Of a DNA stretch of 64,000 nt, positions 21,877-34,415 are shown piece after piece. The notes below the pieces were generated by a model, which was given only the letters and a program-made list of their open reading frames with translations, ran no database searches and was not told the origin of the DNA. Within the stretch, counting starts at the first letter, position 1. Each line of letters opens with the position of its first letter. This DNA comes from Poecilobothrus nobilitatus (lineage: Eukaryota > Arthropoda > Insecta > Diptera > Dolichopodidae). The stretch lies in contig OX352773.1 in NCBI GenBank assembly GCA_947095535.1, positions 232,729,477-232,793,476 of the forward strand. Direction: 5' to 3'. The position numbers and the translations under genes were made by a program.

Positions 21877-23464
21877 TATACCCGTACGATAGGATCGGGT
21901 ATAATAAAATTACTCCTCCGTTTGTAACACCTCGAAATAAGCGAGCTAGATATACCTTCAAAGGTATGGATCGGATCAGAAAAAAATTCTAAGACTTTTG
22001 AGCCATGTCCGACCGTCCGTCCGTCCGTCCGTCCGTCAGCACGCTAACTCAAAAACTAAGAAAGCTAGAATCTTGAAATTTACACAAAATATTCTGGGAG
22101 TAATTTGTAGGTTCCCTATTTTTTTTGGTTGAGTTTGGACCAAGCCTTAGGGTAGCTCTCGAACACCTAACTTTTAGATCCCCACATTTTTTTTGCAATA
22201 GAGCTATGAAATTTTAACTACTGATAGATCTCACAAAAATATTAATTTTATTTTTAATAACTTTTTTTTGTAGCCCCACCCGTTACGGAGCTACAGCTCC
22301 CCAAAGGTTCAAAAAAGCTCTATATTTAAATTGTTATAGCACAAGTTGTATAACTTATATCTTCATTTTGAAAACGCCAAACAATTACTACTTGTATTAG
22401 CTTTAAAAGTATATATACAATAAATATATATTTGTGGCATACGGTGTCTTGATTTACCGTTATGTGAAACTCAAATTTTGCAAAATCCTTCAACCCTTCT
22501 ATCTGCTAAACGGTTTAAGTTGGAAACTTGAAATTTTGACAGATGTTAGATCTTTGAAAATAAGTATGAGTCATTTCAGAAACTTTTTTTGTACCGCACC
22601 CCGTTTAGGAGCTGTAAGGGGTCAAAAACTGAAAATTTCCTATTTTTAAACACCTGTAACTTGAACACCTGTTAAAATTTTTTTAAAGTAGTACACAAAA
22701 ATTAAAGCTTCAACATTATATTCTTATTTTTGTTAACAACTTTTTTTAATAATATAGGGTTACTTTATAATTGACGAAAGTGTTACTTGATTTTTTCAAA
22801 TTTTCCAACAAATTTCTTCAACAAATTTTTTGCATTTTGTTTTACTCGATAATTTGAAATTGTTGAGGATATAATGCGTAGTACAAAAAACTGTAAATAA
22901 ATAAACAACATAACGGTTGCTTGAAGAATTTTTATTTATATGATATTGATATATATACATACTTATATAATATCATGTTTATTGAGATATCGTATATGTC
23001 ACTAGTGAATGAATGATAAGAGTATAGATGTATATTATATAGTGCCGTATTTACAAACATATATGTATTTTATTGTACTTATAAGAAATTATTCTGTCAA
23101 TGGAATATTTAAATATAATAAATTATAATATTTAAAATTATATTTACTATTTTGTACTAAGTAAATTTAATATACATTTACCGCTTAGTATTAAATGGTA
23201 CTATAGAATATTTGAAAAAGTTTTGGATTGATAATCGTTATGTGAAAGGTTAGAATTTGCTTTTGAAGAATGTACATATAAACATATAGTTTGAATATAT
23301 GTACAACCCATAGTTCTAGAAATTATAAAATTCACCCAAATTATTTTAAAATACTAAAATATTAAAAAAATAATATTGTGAGCAGAGTGACAGGCTGTGA
23401 ACATACTAACGGTTCGTACGGGTATCTAAGAGTTGACAAAGGCAACTGTATTCTTCCTCGTTTT
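21877..23464 (+). mobile_element. mini-me/DINE-1-like element, copy D1, with an internal family B segment
   Basis: The element starts with a hairpin, TATACCCG...CGGGTATA (21877-21903). It then carries TTTGTAACACCTCGAAATAA, GGTATGGATCGGATCAGA, a (GTCC)n tract at 22009-22037 and AACTCAAAAACTAAGAAAGC. This order (palindromic start, GTCY microsatellite, conserved core ending in a TTGAAATTTACACA motif) is what is described for dipteran mini-me/DINE-1 elements, which are non-autonomous Helentrons. The shared 3' end is CGTACGGGTATCTAAGAGTT to CAACTGTATTCTTCCTCG. The copy at 56382-57327 matches on both sides but lacks 22181-22895. Confidence 0.75.
22181..22895 (+). repeat. Family B segment B5 within D1
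   Basis: It carries ATGAAATTTTAACTACTGAT, GTAGCCCCACCCGTTACGG, TACCGTTATGTGAAACTCAA, GGAGCTGTAAGGGGT and TATAATTGACGAAAGTG, all in the same order as B1. It lacks the TAGCACATTT start and the GTCCGTC head. The 71-codon frame at 22434-22649 lies in this non-coding repeat and is not conserved in B1. Confidence 0.75.
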
Positions 23465-25030
23465 CAAATGATTTTAAACAGCTTTTTTTTTTGAATTTTT
23501 ATTGCTTTAAGAAGAAGGTTAATAAATTTTTAAATTAATATTCATCTTTATGTTACACCTAATTCTTTTTAAAGATTAATGCAAGACATTGAACTTCAGT
23601 TTTTTATTAAAAATATGATCCTATTTAAAAATAATTAATATAATAAAATTTCTTTTAAAATAAAAAAAATTAATATAAACTTTATTTTCATTATGATTTA
23701 AGAATTTTTTTTTTTTTTTCTTATCTTTACAGGTGAGTTTCCCAAAAAATTATTTAAGTAGGTATTAATGCAGGAAAAAAAATAAGTGGCAAAAATAAAA
23801 TGTTCAACATGGATCTAATTGGCAGTGTTAATGAAGTGTTACAAAACGTTATTATTTCTGGTTCATTTTAAAAAAAATTTTATTCAAACAATGATAATGT
23901 AGGACTGTTTTTATAAAACAGTTTAAAGCCACTTCAATATTATGACATATATATGTATTTGTCATAATATTATGACTTTTTGCAATGTATTGTTTATGTT
24001 CAATAGACGATGATCTGTTGTAGCTGAAAAATTGATTGAATATCGATAGAAATTTATTTTATGTTTATTGTTTATTGTTTATTGTTTTGCATTTTCATTT
24101 TTATTTTATTTTTATTATATTATCAAAGTATAAATTTAATAATATATAAAGTACAAAAGTTATTTTTGGTTTGTTTTTTCCATATTAAGAAAAAAACTAT
24201 CTCAAAAACTTTTAATATTACCACTTACCAGGTAATCCTGGGTAAACCTGCTAGTTAAATATTAAAATTGAATATTTATATATTTTTTTTTACTTTCCTT
24301 TTGCGGAATTTGTACAATAGATATTCCAAGTTATATTACAATACACATAGTGTGAAGTGGCCTTTAGTAAATATTTTTTTTATATGATTGTGCCTTTTTT
24401 ATTTCTAAAATGTATTTTTTTTTTTTATTATTATTTTTTTTTTATTTATTTAAATAATTAAATTTTTTGTTTTAAAAGTAAAACCCTTTCTTATTTAATA
24501 TAAAAATAGATAAAAGATGGCTAATTAAGTAATTACTTAATTAAAAAAAAAAAAAGGTTTTTTAATAAGAATATAAATTTTTAAGTACCTAAATATATGT
24601 ATAACTTTATATAAATTGAAAAGTTGTTTATACATAATAATATCATTCTAACAAAAATACATACATATAATATCTTTAATAATATTTTAAGCATTTTTCA
24701 TTTCAATTTTTAATCAAATTTTCTAAATATAAAACCTTTATGTTTAATTTAAAGCGATTTAGAAATTGTTAATTATGTGAAAATATTTCTGGTATAATAA
24801 TGTAGTACCAGTATTAACAATTCGTTCGGCAACCAAATAACTAACTAAATGAAAAAGAACTGATATTTTATTGATTTTACTCTACAAAATTTATTTATTT
24901 TGACATATTTTATGACAAATATTTATGTATACTCGAAATAACGATAGCCTTATAGAAAAAATGAATCCTACATTTGTTAGGCAACTGTACATAAAAGACT
25001 AAACTTGATAAAAGTAAACTCTAAAAATGT
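23465..25030. other. AT-rich non-coding DNA
   Basis: No gene seen. A pyrimidine run ending TTATCTTTACAGGTGAG (about 23707-23736) looks like a 3' splice site, but no coding sequence follows it. Confidence 0.5.
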
Positions 25031-25535
25031 AATTTTTTTTCTTCCACAAGGCAGGTGGGAATCTTCCAAAGGTACCAAGAATTGCCCCTCGGTTGTGTCA
25101 GATTCTTACTGACTAAAACCCACGTTCCACTTTAGTCAATATAATGGGATGAAACCCCTACCTGTTAACGCAGTATATTGGCTAGAGAGTAGAGATAAGA
25201 AAGGATAAAACAAAAATGTGGAAGCATTAAATTGGGAATGGGGTTGTAAGGAAACATATTACTATTTTGCTAACAGTGACTATATCCATAAACAGCTACA
25301 ACATGCAGTAGTATATTATAACACCTTGCTGCATGAGGTAATAATTGAAGGCAACTCCACACTCACTGTAGCAATAATTATAATTGGTATTGGTATTAGT
25401 TATTAATATTATTATGTTATTGGTTTGATTGTATATATTGTATTTTAAAGATTATGACGCGTCAGTACGGTTATTTTAGAGTATACTAGAGTATACTGTA
25501 TTAAGTAACTGTTCTCTTCCACGTTTCAAATATAA
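25031..25535 (+). repeat. Family C copy C3 with a D-type 3' end
   Basis: Its head matches C1: GGGAATCTTCCAAAG, CCAAGAATTGCCCC, TTCTTACTGACTAAAACCCA, CAGTATATTGG. The right side (GTCAGTACGGTTATTTTAGA, then AACTGTTCTCTTCCACGTTT) resembles the terminus of D1 and D2. In between, ATGCAG...CTGCAT can fold. This may be a third element type sharing ends with the mini-me-like family. Confidence 0.5.
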
Positions 25536-26247
25536 TTAAATATTTAAATTTTGTGATGCTTTAAAATTATTAAGTGTATTGTATATTATTTTGATTTTCA
25601 AAATCAGCTTTAATTTTTAAGACTGAAAGCGGTTAACAACTTCTTAGACTCTTTCAAAGACTTTTCAAAAAAAATACAGGGATTATTCGATTTTTGTGAG
25701 CTCTTTTTACTAACATTTATTTCATATTAAGCATAAGTATCTTTAAATACTGAAATGTTACACCTAATCAAAAAACTTAAATTTTCTTTTAATTTGATGA
25801 AGATTTAATTTTTAAAATACCTTACAAAGAAATCGTAATATAAAAAATAATGATTTTATTAAAGTTTCTACGATACCTTTTAAAGAACTCACAATTATAT
25901 TCTACTGTATATTATTATATACATAATACATACTATATAATATTTAGAATATGGTTAATTAGGTAATTGAGCCCTTAAAAAAAAAATTACATTTTTTCAA
26001 GAATTTTAGCTACGTTAAGTATGGGTTAATTATACCCAATAATTAATGGGTTAATTATATATAATAAAATTTTGACATGAAACAATAAGAATTAAAATCT
26101 GCTTAAATTAAATGATTAGTATGTACTACGTATATACGTAGGTACTATGTACATAAATAAAATAAATATTATACAATCATCATTTTAAAATGCGTGTTTA
26201 GGAAAAATCTTATTATTAAATAAATTAGATACTTTAATTTATATTTA

Positions 26248-27060
26248 TTAGCATATTTTTCAAAAATAATTTTGCTTATTAATTTCAATCTGTCTGTGTG
26301 ACCGTATGTCCGTCCCTCTGACTGTAATTAATGTTATAGAATAATTTTTTTATGTAGCTCCTCCCTTTACGGACTTCTACCTCCTCAAACTTGAAAAAAG
26401 CGCTACTTATTTTCAAAATTGTATATTCAGGTTCTGCTTAATATTTTTTCAATCTAAAAAAGCCAAACGACAGAAATAACTTTATAAATCAAGAATTTTC
26501 GGAGTCCTTGGAATAGAGGAATGGAGTCCTTAGAACTATATAATTTTTTTAATTTAGTATTTACATTTACCGTTATCTGAAAATAAAATTTTACAAGATT
26601 TTGCTTGCTCCATATTACGAATCGTTAGAGATCCTTAAGATTTTGTAAAAAAGAAAAATTTTTTTTTGAATAGGCGTAAGTTAATTCAGAAATTTTTTTT
26701 TTTTACCATTTCCTGTTTAACAGCTATATTAAGGCATCAAAAATTGAATATTTGCTTTTTTCATATATCTGCAACTTTGACATCTGTAAAAATATTTTCT
26801 TTTACTTTGAAACTTGAAACTTTACGTAAATATATCAAAACTCCAACATTATGTTTTTTAACAATTAAACAATTAGTTAACAATTTTTCTTAATTATGAA
26901 CGGTTTCCTTAAAATAAAAGAAAATGTCTCTTAATTTTTCACACTTCTTATTATAGATAGATCTTAGAAATTTTAGTGGAAATCACAGTATTTTAAACTA
27001 TTTATATTATTTTTTAAAAAATGTGCGCTTTTTCAAACCTTTGGCTTCTTCCTTGTATAT
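26248..27060 (+). repeat. Family B repeat, copy B6
   Basis: It begins TTAGCATATTTTTCAAAAAT and has AATTTCAATCTGTCTGTGTG, GTATGTCCGTCCC, CTTTACGGACTTCTACCTCC, TTTACCGTTATCTGAAAATA and an end with ATGTGCGCTTTTTCAAACCT. The 75-codon frame at 26666-26893 lies inside it and is not conserved in sister copies. Confidence 0.7.
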
Positions 27061-28005
27061 AATTGTTATTGGTTTTCTTTTTAATTTTTAATAATTAAAG
27101 TATTTGTTTTTACAATATTTGTTTTTACAATATCTATAATTAAATAAAAGTCAAGATTTAATGAAAATTTTCATATTATATATAAGATTTCAAATATACA
27201 TACATATTTTATACTTACATAAGTCTGTGTTTCTATTTAGTTATATATGGATTTAGAATTGAGATTTGGTGTTAATTCCAAAAATTTTCAAAATAATAAA
27301 CAATCAGTTTTATATGTGATCCCTAAAAAATAACACTTTGAAATGTTTATGTAAAAAAATAAAGTATCATTAAAAAGTCAAGGCAAAGAAACGAATAACA
27401 AAATATAAAATAAATGATAAATTAAAAATAAAAACAGAAACAGAAAAAAATTGTAGAAATGGTGGTAATAAAAGAAAAAAAATACACAAATATATACATA
27501 TATTATATGGTATGTATCTTGTTGAAAATCAGATTAAATATAAATCCAACATATAAATTTTACTAAAACATGGTATTTTTAAGATACGAAGCTTATTTAT
27601 GCTTTTCCTTTTATATATTATTATATATTTCTTTCTTGGGAAATATTTTTTTAGTACATACAAAATAGAAAAGAAATTTATTTTGTTTTTCTTAATTTTT
27701 TTTATTTAAAGTTGATTTAAAATTTACCATCAAATAATATTATATACATATAAGTTTTTTTTTCCTTACAAAATTTTTATTTAGTTAAAAGTAGAAAATC
27801 CTTGCATATAAGAATTCGAAATAACTTCAAAATAAGATAATATATTAAATATTTAAGTATTTTTTTTTTAAATTCGTAATCATACATATTCAAGATTAAA
27901 AAGCTAAGTTTTAAATAAATTTAGTAGATATTTTCTAAAAATTATTTCGTCAAATCTTATTTTTGTTAATGTTTAGGAATTTTTTTGTTATTTCGCAACA
28001 ACATA
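27061..28005. other. AT-rich non-coding DNA
   Basis: A short duplication of TTTGTTTTTACAATAT lies near 27102-27135. No gene seen. Confidence 0.5.
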
Positions 28006-28009
28006 TTTT

Positions 28010-28580
28010 TATACCCTACACCTAAAATGTAGGGTATATTAATTTTGATATGATGTTTGTAACTACCAAAAAGAAGCAAGTTAGATATGGACATGTATTA
28101 TATATTCTTAAACAGTGTCACGTTTCGTCACAACAGTTCGTTCGTTCGTTCGTTCGCACAATAACTCAAAAACTAATAAAGCTATGTTGATGAAATTTAT
28201 ATAGTTGGTTTATAATTACGAAAGAAGGCGGGGTTTGCAACTGGAAAAAATTGATCCATGGGTTCGGATTTCCGAAGCTTCCGAACGAGTCCCAGAGCAA
28301 ACGAGCATATTTTCAAAACCAATAAAAATAGAACCCTTAAATTTGAGTAAAGGGTGTTCTGACAAAGGAAACATTATATTCCTGAAATTTGAGATGAATT
28401 GGAATGGTGGTTCGGGTAGCCGACATACACCTGCCAAGTCCTAACAAGCATATTTTCGAAATTAATAAAGATAATAAGTTTATATTAAATACTCATCTAA
28501 AATAACTTATAGATTTTTAATTTAGTTTGAATTTTTCAGGTGTAGGGTATTATTAAAGTCGGTTGCATCAACTTACTGTT
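28010..28580 (+). mobile_element. mini-me/DINE-like element, second type (E1)
   Basis: It starts with a hairpin, TACCCTACA (28012-28020) and TGTAGGGTA (28028-28036). Then come GATGTTTGTAACTACCAAAA, TATTATATATTCTTAAACAG, a (GTTC)n run at 28136-28156, AATAACTCAAAAACTAATAA and GATGAAATTTATA. The 3' end repeats TGTAGGGTA (28541-28549) followed by AAAGTCGGTTGCATCAACTT. The layout parallels D1, but hairpin, microsatellite and ends differ in sequence. The two overlapping 73-79-codon frames at 28205-28444 lie in the body. They are on opposite strands and show no family features. Confidence 0.7.
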
Positions 28581-28801
28581 ACATTTACTTTGTTTATTTA
28601 TTCTTTTAATTGGCTTTATATTAGTAAATGATGAGTAACGTTCAAAATTAGAAAATAAACACTTATTACTTCATCTTTTGCCTCAATGTATTATTGGACA
28701 AATCAACAATTAAGGATCAAAAATATAACAGTATCATTTTAATTTTATAAACGTATAAGAGAATTTATTATATGTGAATTGAAAGTATTTTACACAAGTT
28801 G

Positions 28802-28995
28802 GAGCCTTGGTGACCTAGTGGGTAAGAGCGTATAAAATACACTATAAATGCCGAGGGGGTGTAGATTCGAATCCCACACACGTCGTAATAGTTATATTCC
28901 CCCCTCCAACATTTATGGCTATATACGCCTGAAAAAGAAAGGTTGTGTAATTTCCTGTTCACATTTATGTGGTAGAGAAATGCACTGAAAAAAAA
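28802..28995 (+). mobile_element. tRNA-derived SINE (family A) with 13-bp TSDs
   Basis: The head has GACCTAGTGGGTAAGAGCG (A-box region), a GCGTATAAAATACACT arm with one broken pair, and GATTCGAATCCC as B-box. The body has GCCTGAAAAAGAAAGG and GTGTAATTTCCTGTTCACA, with the GTGGTAGAGAAATGCACTG end and an A tail. TTTACACAAGTTG (28789-28801) and TTTACAAAAGTTG (28996-29008) flank it, a 13-bp target-site duplication with one mismatch. Confidence 0.93.
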
Positions 28996-29008
28996 TTTAC
29001 AAAAGTTG

Positions 29009-29710
29009 CAGGAAAAGCTATTAGTGATCTGTATTTAGCAAAGATGCTTTTTGCCTAATTCGTATAATTCTATAATGAAAAGGAAATACCTTTCAATTAC
29101 ACAGTATTATACCCCACTTTTCTTGTAAAATCTACGTAAAGTCGAAATACAGATGGGGATCAAATTTAAAATATTATGTTTACGAGTATATTGCATAAAA
29201 ATACACGATCGTGTTAAAATTTTGTACTTTATTATTTCTTTAAATCTTTTTAAATCGTTCTAGAAAATTAATTTTATTTTTATTTTTACAATGCACTTTA
29301 GATTTTTCTATAAATTTTTTTTTTGTTTTATAGAAATATATATTACTTTTATTTGAATAAAAACCATTACATTTTCCGGATTCTTTAAAAACTTTTAATT
29401 TTAATGAATAAAGAAAAACAAAAAATAAAAAATAAAAACAATTAGATGTATAAAATATATAACTTGTTTTTCTTTTAGAATTTTTTTTTTCATTTTTTAA
29501 AATTTATTTAATTCATTTCTTTTAGGTCTTAAACTATAGCTAGTTGAAATTTTTACTCTAAACAATATATTAATTTTCATTATAACGTGTAGTACCTAAT
29601 GAAAGTAAATCTGTTTTAAACGAATTCTTTAGTTCTTTTAGTTTTTTTTTTTTTTGTTAACTTTGTCTATTATTATTGTACCATTTTTACTTGTACTATT
29701 GTATATCTAG
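29009..29710. other. AT-rich non-coding DNA
   Basis: T-rich tracts; no gene or assigned repeat. Confidence 0.5.
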
Positions 29711-29830
29711 GTACTTTTTTTTTTTTTAATCTTTTTTTGGTATATAAAAAAAATACATATAAAGACTGCACATCTTCCTTTCGGATGTGGGCCATATATA
29801 CTTGTACACAAATTTAAAGATGAAGTCAAC
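29711..29830 (-). mobile_element. Possible LINE 3' tail
   Basis: The minus strand reads GGCCCACATCCGAAAGGAAG, then an ATATAC-rich stretch and an A run. CCACATCCG...AAGGAA is shared with the LINE tail at 19530-19625. It is short and only tentatively assigned. Confidence 0.4.
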
Positions 29831-29925
29831 TTACATCTTCTAAAATTTAATTCCACTCCCATATTTAATCTTATTCCAGCAATTTAAAATCAATTAAAAT
29901 TTCTTTTACTTTTCTTTATCTTGTT

Positions 29926-30370
29926 TGCAGCGAAATAAGGAAGCGGATTTACTTGTCAAAGAAGGAGCTGCAACTGCCTATATAGGTCCCGAATTTTTTT
30001 ATGGCATCGGTAAGAATGGCGCAAAATAAGCGAACCACTGAAAGTCGAAGAAGGAATCTATAGGAGCAAAACAATGGAGTGAAAAATCCGGGATTAGACA
30101 ATCCAATTAGTTGCTTGGAAACTAAAATCGGAAAAGATATGAAAAATCATAGGAACCGCAGTAAAATTAAACTAAGAATTCTAATTGGATTCTGATCGCG
30201 GCAGTGCCGACGAAAAGGCTACTTAAAGAAAATTGGAATAAAAAATAACAGTACATGAAGATTCTATCAAGAATAAAAATAGACTCTAGGACACATATTT
30301 AAAATCTACGGACCTTTACTCCGAGTATACCTAAGAGCATTTTAATTTGCTGAAGATTAACTGCCAGTAG
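29926..30370 (+). pseudogene. LINE RNase H and C-terminal relic (I/R1-like)
   Basis: With frame changes, the plus strand encodes NKEADLLVKEGAATAYIGPE, matching the C-terminal half of a retrotransposon RNase H domain (the GNEEADxLAKEGA helix followed by GPE). Further on, STCRFYQE and TLGHIFKIYGPLLRVYLRAF correspond to the STCRFC...SEHILxxCPALxRxRxR zinc-knuckle-like end of I/R1/LOA-type ORF2 proteins; the expected cysteines are partly lost. There are several stops and frameshifts, so this is dead. It shares layout with 59255-59770. The sequence just before it (TTGTTTGCAG) may simply be the truncation point. Confidence 0.75.
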
Positions 30371-31010
30371 TAAACAATCGTTTTGTTTTCTTTTAATATT
30401 TTATACAAACACTTCTACTATACACGATTTTCTAATACATATAAGCATGTTATCTAAGTTTTTTTTCGCTCCTATCGTAATACCATAAATATTTAATACT
30501 ACTATAGTATTCGGTATTAAAATTGAAGCAATACTAGCACTATTTTTATATTAACTGGTATTTATTATTTATTTGAAAATTGAAAACTTTTTTCAAATAA
30601 TATGATATTAAATTGAAAATTTAGGTAAAGAGAAGAGAAAAATAATATGTATTATATTTCAAAATGGATCCATAGTGAAACCACTCATGCGGAAATTAAT
30701 ATTTGTGAAGGAAATTTAAAATAGAATTTAAATTTTGAAATAGTTTTAAACCAATATCTTTAAAATGTATGAAAAGGTTATTCGCTGTTTAAGTTTTTCT
30801 AATCAATTAATTTCTAATGACAAGAATTACTTTGAAGAAAAATTGCGCTTCTTTATAATATGGCAACAATGAAAATGTTTTCGTCAAAAGAAAATTCTCC
30901 AAAAATTTCTCAGAAACTTTCTACTAGTTACTGAACATATCTAGTGCTTATCATTATTCTAGACTGATAATTAGAGCTTTTCAATATATCTTTTTCACTT
31001 TAGAAAAAAG
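30371..31010. other. AT-rich non-coding DNA
   Basis: No gene or assigned repeat. Confidence 0.5.
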
Positions 31011-31019
31011 ATTTCCATT

Positions 31020-31395
31020 GTGAATTACAAGTTTTTCTTTTTAAGTGCAAGTATTTCCTTTTCAAGTTCAAGTTTTTGTATTTACTATAATTTGTTATGT
31101 GTGTAATTATGTGTGTATAATATGTAAATATATAAATCTATGTATATATCATTATTCTTAGAAAATTTTTCAGACAGGATACAAGATAAGTTTGTTTTTA
31201 CAAAATTTGAAATAATACGCTTTTAATTAGACAAAACATTTATTAAAATTATTTTTAAAAGGGCGAAAAATTTGCTATAAATAAATAAAATACATAGGTA
31301 CTTGTAATTAAAAAGCAAACCTTGCATTTAAAAAGAAAATGCTTGCACTTAAATTGAAAATATTTTTTCTTGAAGTGAAAAAGGTATAGGTATAT
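31020..31395. mobile_element. Foldback-like element FB2 with ~20-bp-unit arms
   Basis: The left arm (about 31025-31082) holds units CAAGTTTTTCTTTTTAAGTG and CAAGTATTTCCTTTTCAAGT. The right arm (about 31302-31385) holds the opposite orientation: CTTGTAATTAAAAAGCAAAC, CTTGCATTTAAAAAGAAAAT, CTTGCACTTAAATTG. The arms are degenerate, unlike FB1, but unit length and inverted layout agree. The 70-codon minus-strand frame at 31255-31467 is largely encoded by the right arm units. Confidence 0.55.
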
Positions 31396-32630
31396 TGTAA
31401 TTAATACATATTCATAATAGAATACAGTCAATTCATATTTCGACACCTCAGGTTTTTTATTCCCCAATATTTTCCATAACCATAAGAATGTACTTTAATT
31501 TTAGGGATTAACGTTAAAAATATCGTAGTACATAAGTAAATGAAAACCCAAATTCAAGTATACAAATATAAAATGCAATGTGAATTATATATGTTATATT
31601 ATCTATAGGTTTACAATATTTTCTTTCTCGCAGGATTTTTTTAATAGCGGGAAAAAAAAAATTCCCCTAAGCTAAAAAGATAATTTAGCAAAATAGTCTG
31701 TAACTACATAATACTATTGTGTACCATTTATTTATTTTTAATATTTTTTAAATGAGAAAAAAATTAAAAGAAAGAAAAGGAAAAGACATTTGAAATCTCA
31801 ATTTCATTTTGAAAAATATAAGAAGATAAATAAACATTATAATAAATATCATAATAATAAAAATGAATGAAAGTTCAACCACTACATAAACATTATATAT
31901 AGTAGTAGTATATAGTAAATGTGTAGTTGTGCTATAGTAAAGTGATTGTACTAAATTTATATTTTATATACCCACATGTTCTACTGATATAAAATACTCG
32001 TACATTCCTATAATTTTATCGTTAAAAAAATAAGAAAATAACTAACCAAAAATAAAATTATCATTCTAAAAGCAGAAGAACTAAGACGCCATTTTAGAGA
32101 ATTATAAATCTGATAAATTTTTAGTGGATTTTCTAACATAAAAATTACGGAATGAAAAAAAAAAACCAAAAACAAAAAGTTAACATACATACGAACATGT
32201 TAACATTAATACATGGAATGCAACAGTAAAGTTCAAAAATTAATGATATCTTTACAATTCACTGTAAGATATTTGTTGTGGTTAAATATTTTATTAAATA
32301 GGTACTATGTAAAATAGCTTTTTTGAGATAGCTATCATCAGATGTATACTTATATATGAGGTTAGATTTGTTGACAATACATACTGGAGACTAATGAAAC
32401 TACTGGGATAAATGTCTTTACGATAACAAATGGTTGATCAGATATAACAACTTAATTTGTATTGAAACAATAATTAATTTACGACATGATAAAAATCAAA
32501 GTTTTACAAATAAAATTGCATAAAATAACAAAACATTATTTTCTAAATAACATAAAAAGTTGCCTGTAAAACAAAAAAAAAAGAAGCAGTCAATTAAATA
32601 TTGTAGGTGCAGGTTTTCTTTTTCTACGTA
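31396..32630. other. AT-rich non-coding DNA
   Basis: No gene or assigned repeat; A/T-run rich. Confidence 0.5.
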
Positions 32631-32639
32631 TAAACTTGT

Positions 32640-33045
32640 TACTTGTAATAGTTTCACCACTTTTTATTATGAATTTTTTTTTGCCTAATTCGTGTAACGT
32701 TTATTCGGCTGTTTACAAAACTTCTACATGGTTTAAAATATGTAGAAGGAAGAAATTTTAACCATTTAAAAATTTTCAAAAATTAATGTTGCAAAACTAT
32801 TTTATTTAGCCTCACCCATTACGGAGCTAAAGTCCCGCTAAATTAAGAAAAAAACTATTTTCAAATGTCCCTTATATCTCAGATTCTGCTTAACATTTTT
32901 TCAATATAACAAGTGTCAAATTCTAACAAAAATTACAAATATTGATACAAGTCACAACAAATTCTAAACTGTTTTATTGTCTTTTAGAAAATGTGCGCCT
33001 TTCAAAATTTTTGTTTTTTCATTACATACAGCCTTGTTCAATTTT
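32640..33045 (+). repeat. Family B repeat, copy B7 (internally deleted)
   Basis: It has TGTTTACAAAACTTCTACAT, CCTCACCCATTACGGAGCTA, CTCAGATTCTGCTTAACATT, ATTCTAAACTG and GAAAATGTGCGCCTTTCAAA, with ATACAGCCTTGTT at the end. The middle module seen in B1 and B3 is missing. Confidence 0.7.
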
Positions 33046-34415
33046 ATTTCACTTCTTTTGAAAATGATTTTGAAGCGTCAGTTTTTGTGAGTGAAACAAA
33101 TTTTGTAAAAGAATTGACATTTGTGGTAGTAAAAGAATGGACATTATATTGACAACAAAATTTTGTTTAATTTTAATAATCGAATTATAGTCAAAACAAA
33201 AGTGCTTCTATTTCAATTTTTGAACTTTTATAATTTATTTAAGAAGAAATTAAGTATCTGTAAATGTAAGGAATTCTAATAATATTGAAATTTTATAAGT
33301 TTCTATTGCAAAATCCTAATATTATATAATCTATTTTCATAATGATAACATAAAGCTGCTTCTAACAAATGTGTGAAACCATACTTCGTATCAAAAAGAT
33401 GAAGCATTTCTAGATGTGCTAGAGATTTGCGGTAAAAGTCATTTGATAGAATTTATTGTGTAACTATAGAGAAAAATCTGACACTGAAACTTCTCTGTTC
33501 CAAAAGAGCCCTTTTAGTCCTTTATAAGATGTACGGGGATTTTAATATTTAGAGTCGAATATCTTCAAATCGATTTTGGCGAGTAAAGATCTTGGCGATC
33601 TCTACAACTTTTGTTTGGGGATCATTTTTCCAGGTAGGTAGCTCTGGTTGTACGCTGAGGTAGTTTATAATCCCGTACCATAAAAGTTACTATATAATTA
33701 TTTTTTTAAAATATTCCCAATGTAATCAAACTCTTTGAACACTTATAATGCAAGAACACATTACTACCTTTTCATATAATATTTTTTAACTTAAAAAATA
33801 AAAACTATGCCATTTTTGTTCAATACTGTACATTACAGATCCTTTTATTTAATTGTTTGTATATGAAATCCATTTACCACAGTTATTTATTTCAGCATAA
33901 CGGTTTGATATAATTTTATATTACGAAATAATTTTGGTTACTGTTTTCCGCTTTTAAAAATATGTAGATATAAAATTCTAAATTAAGTAAAATAAATTTT
34001 TAGAACGATACCATCTTCTGTTTTTCTGTTTTCTTTTTTTTTTTACAAAAATTAAAAAAAAAAAATTTTAAATATTAAGTATAGGTTTAAAAAAAAAAAA
34101 TCTTTTTATAGCATTGTCGTGATTTTTGATGTTCTCATTATGAATATTACAAAGTTAATTTATGTATGATTTCTTCCCAGAAAAAACCAAAACCCCTAAG
34201 CTTGATATTTAATAGACGCCAATTAAAATTCTATATATTTAAAATTCTATGTGTAGCTGGGTTTCTTCTCCTTATATTTTAAAATTATATTCATATTCTA
34301 TTTTAATTCAATTTATTTTGAAAGCTGTTTGTTTAAGATTACATTTTTTTTTTCTACTAATTAAGATATTATTTTGGGTGGTTTAAAAACCAAAATTTTA
34401 TATATAATAATTGTG
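33046..34415. other. Non-coding DNA with a less AT-rich patch
   Basis: Around 33480-33670 the sequence is visibly richer in G and C than its surroundings (ATCGATTTTGGCGAGTAAAG, TTGGCGATCTC, GGTAGCTCTGGTTGTACGCT). No frame stays open and I recognise no family. The rest is ordinary AT-rich DNA. Confidence 0.45.

Noticed and set aside
23707..23736. Splice-acceptor-like TTATCTTTACAG followed by GTGAG
   Set aside because: No open coding sequence follows, and pyrimidine runs followed by AG are frequent in T-rich DNA.
28205..28444. Overlapping 79- and 73-codon frames on opposite strands
   Set aside because: Both lie in the body of a non-autonomous mini-me/DINE-like element. Neither shows a domain.
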